The notes below the pieces were generated by a model. It worked only from the letters and a program-made list of their open reading frames with translations, did no database searches and was not told the DNA's origin. A stretch of 5,937 nt of DNA, from contig CAIKZV010000200.1 of the NCBI GenBank assembly GCA_903831925.1, positions 1-5,937 on the forward strand. Reading direction: 5' to 3'. A program made the position numbers and the translations under genes. Each line of letters starts with the position of its first letter. Position 1 is the first letter of the stretch. This DNA comes from an uncultured Burkholderiales bacterium (lineage in GTDB: Bacteria; Pseudomonadota; Gammaproteobacteria; Burkholderiales; Burkholderiaceae_E). Shown in pieces: positions 4,914 through 5,937 of this stretch.

Positions 4914-5937
4914 ATGCATCCCATCAAGCAGGCCCTGATCAGCGTTTCGGACAAGACCGGCGTCGTCGAACTGGCAACCCAGCTGACCGCCCTTGGCGTT
5001 GGCCTGCTCTCGACCGGTGGCACCGCCAAGCTGCTGCGCGACGCAGGTCTCGCGGTCACCGAGGTCTCCGACTACACCGGCTTTCCCGAAATGCTCGACG
5101 GCCGGGTCAAGACCCTGCATCCCAAGGTGCACGGCGGGCTGCTCGCGCGCCGCGATCTGCCCGAGCACATGCAGGCGCTCGCCCATCACGGCATCGGCAC
5201 GATCGACCTGCTGGTGGTCAATCTCTATCCCTTCGCCCAGACCGTCTCGCGCCTTGATTGCACCCTGACCGATGCGATCGAGAACATCGATATCGGCGGG
5301 CCGGCCATGCTTCGGGCGGCGGCCAAGAACCACGGCGGCGTGGCGGTGGTGGTCGATCCGGCGGATTATCGGCAGGTGCTCGCCGAGATCCACGATCACG
5401 GTGCCGTGAGCGATGCGATGCGGTTCGAGCTGGCCCGCAAGGTCTTCGCGCATACCGCCCAATACGACGGCGCGATCGCCAACTACCTCGGCGGCATCCG
5501 GGCAGACGGCTCGCACGATCCCTACCCGCAGACGCTCACCCTGCAGTTCGAGCGCCTGCAGCCGATGCGCTATGGCGAAAATCCGCACCAGAGCGCCGCC
5601 TTCTACCGCGACCGCGACCCGAGCGCCGGCGCGCTCGCCAACTATCGCCAGTTGCAGGGCAAGGAACTGTCCTACAACAACGTGGCCGATGCCGATGCCG
5701 CCTGGGAATGCGCCAAGACCTTCGAGTCGGTGGCCTGCGTGATCGTCAAGCATGCCAACCCCTGCGGCGTGGCAGTGGGTGCCGACACGCTCGAGGCTTA
5801 CGGCACGGCGCTTGCAATCGATCCGACCTCGGCTTTTGGAGGCATCATCGCCTTCAACCATCCGATCGATGGTCCGACCGCGGCGCTTGTCGCCAAGCAG
5901 TTCGTCGAAGTGGTGATCGCGCCGGCCTTCGATGACG
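4914..5937 (+). CDS. purH: Bifunctional AICAR formyltransferase / IMP cyclohydrolase PurH, N-terminal part
   Basis: This frame is open from ATG 4914 to the window end (341 codons of an expected 520-530); the cut is the window edge. PurH carries out the last two steps of purine synthesis in the cytoplasm: formyl transfer from 10-formyl-THF to AICAR, then ring closure to IMP. The N-terminal IMP cyclohydrolase (MGS-like) domain spans about 1-145: ALISVSDKTG (7-16), STGGT (33-37), GRVKTLHPKVHGGLLARR (63-80), VVNLYPF (101-107) and ENIDIGGPAMLRAAAKN (123-139). The transformylase domain follows with RYGENPHQ (219-226), QGKELSYNN (248-256), the catalytic Lys279-His280 in VKHANPCG (278-285), and SAFGGIIAFN (306-315). 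All expected motifs are intact. It follows fis by 21 nt on the same strand without a terminator, so it is probably in the dusB-fis operon. A promoter within fis cannot be excluded. Confidence 0.95.
   Translation, partial: MHPIKQALISVSDKTGVVELATQLTALGVGLLSTGGTAKLLRDAGLAVTEVSDYTGFPEMLDGRVKTLHPKVHGGLLARRDLPEHMQALAHHGIGTIDLLVVNLYPFAQTVSRLDCTLTDAIENIDIGGPAMLRAAAKNHGGVAVVVDPADYRQVLAEIHDHGAVSDAMRFELARKVFAHTAQYDGAIANYLGGIRADGSHDPYPQTLTLQFERLQPMRYGENPHQSAAFYRDRDPSAGALANYRQLQGKELSYNNVADADAAWECAKTFESVACVIVKHANPCGVAVGADTLEAYGTALAIDPTSAFGGIIAFNHPIDGPTAALVAKQFVEVVIAPAFDD

Noticed and set aside
4761..5861. Minus-strand frame of 366 codons opposite fis and purH
   Set aside because: The + strand carries complete conserved PurH and Fis motifs across the same bases; the minus translation shows no known domain.
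5258..5935. Plus-strand frame of 225 codons inside purH
   Set aside because: Arg-rich, low-complexity translation in another frame of purH; the true frame begins at 4914 and has all catalytic motifs.

Overview
The window looks like ordinary chromosome from a GC-rich proteobacterium, most likely a betaproteobacterium (Burkholderiales or a close relative). The evidence is a G+C content of roughly two thirds by eye, the gene order amgK-murU-pepP-ubiH / dusB-fis-purH, a short 80-residue Fis encoded directly after dusB and directly before purH, and a UbiH of the GNAAQ type. All seven genes lie on the + strand. I see no mobile element, CRISPR array, tRNA or rRNA.

Block 1 (1-3532) is a tightly packed unit: the 3' end of amgK (cell-wall sugar kinase), murU (MurNAc-1-phosphate uridylyltransferase), pepP (Xaa-Pro aminopeptidase P) and a ubiH-like flavin hydroxylase. 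Gaps are 28 nt, 7 nt and a 4-nt ATGA overlap, so co-transcription is likely. AmgK and MurU catalyse consecutive steps of peptidoglycan sugar recycling, returning MurNAc to UDP-MurNAc. PepP and UbiH recall the E. coli pepP-ubiH neighbourhood and serve peptide turnover and ubiquinone synthesis.

The only sizeable intergenic gap (3533-3649, 117 nt) holds a good -10 box (TAGAAT), a C-rich discriminator, a pyrimidine-rich leader without a clear Shine-Dalgarno, and a 12-bp interrupted inverted repeat that flanks the promoter.

Block 2 (3650 to the window end) is dusB (tRNA dihydrouridine synthase), fis (nucleoid protein, overlapping dusB by 29 nt) and purH (last two steps of IMP synthesis, cut by the window end after 341 codons). 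It joins translation-machinery maturation, growth-dependent global regulation and purine synthesis in one transcription unit.

I did not find a convincing undescribed system. The points most worth checking are the inverted repeat around the dusB promoter, a 15-bp tandem-repeat insertion in murU, the compact UbiH with a degenerate middle flavin motif, and the fis start inside dusB without a visible ribosome site.
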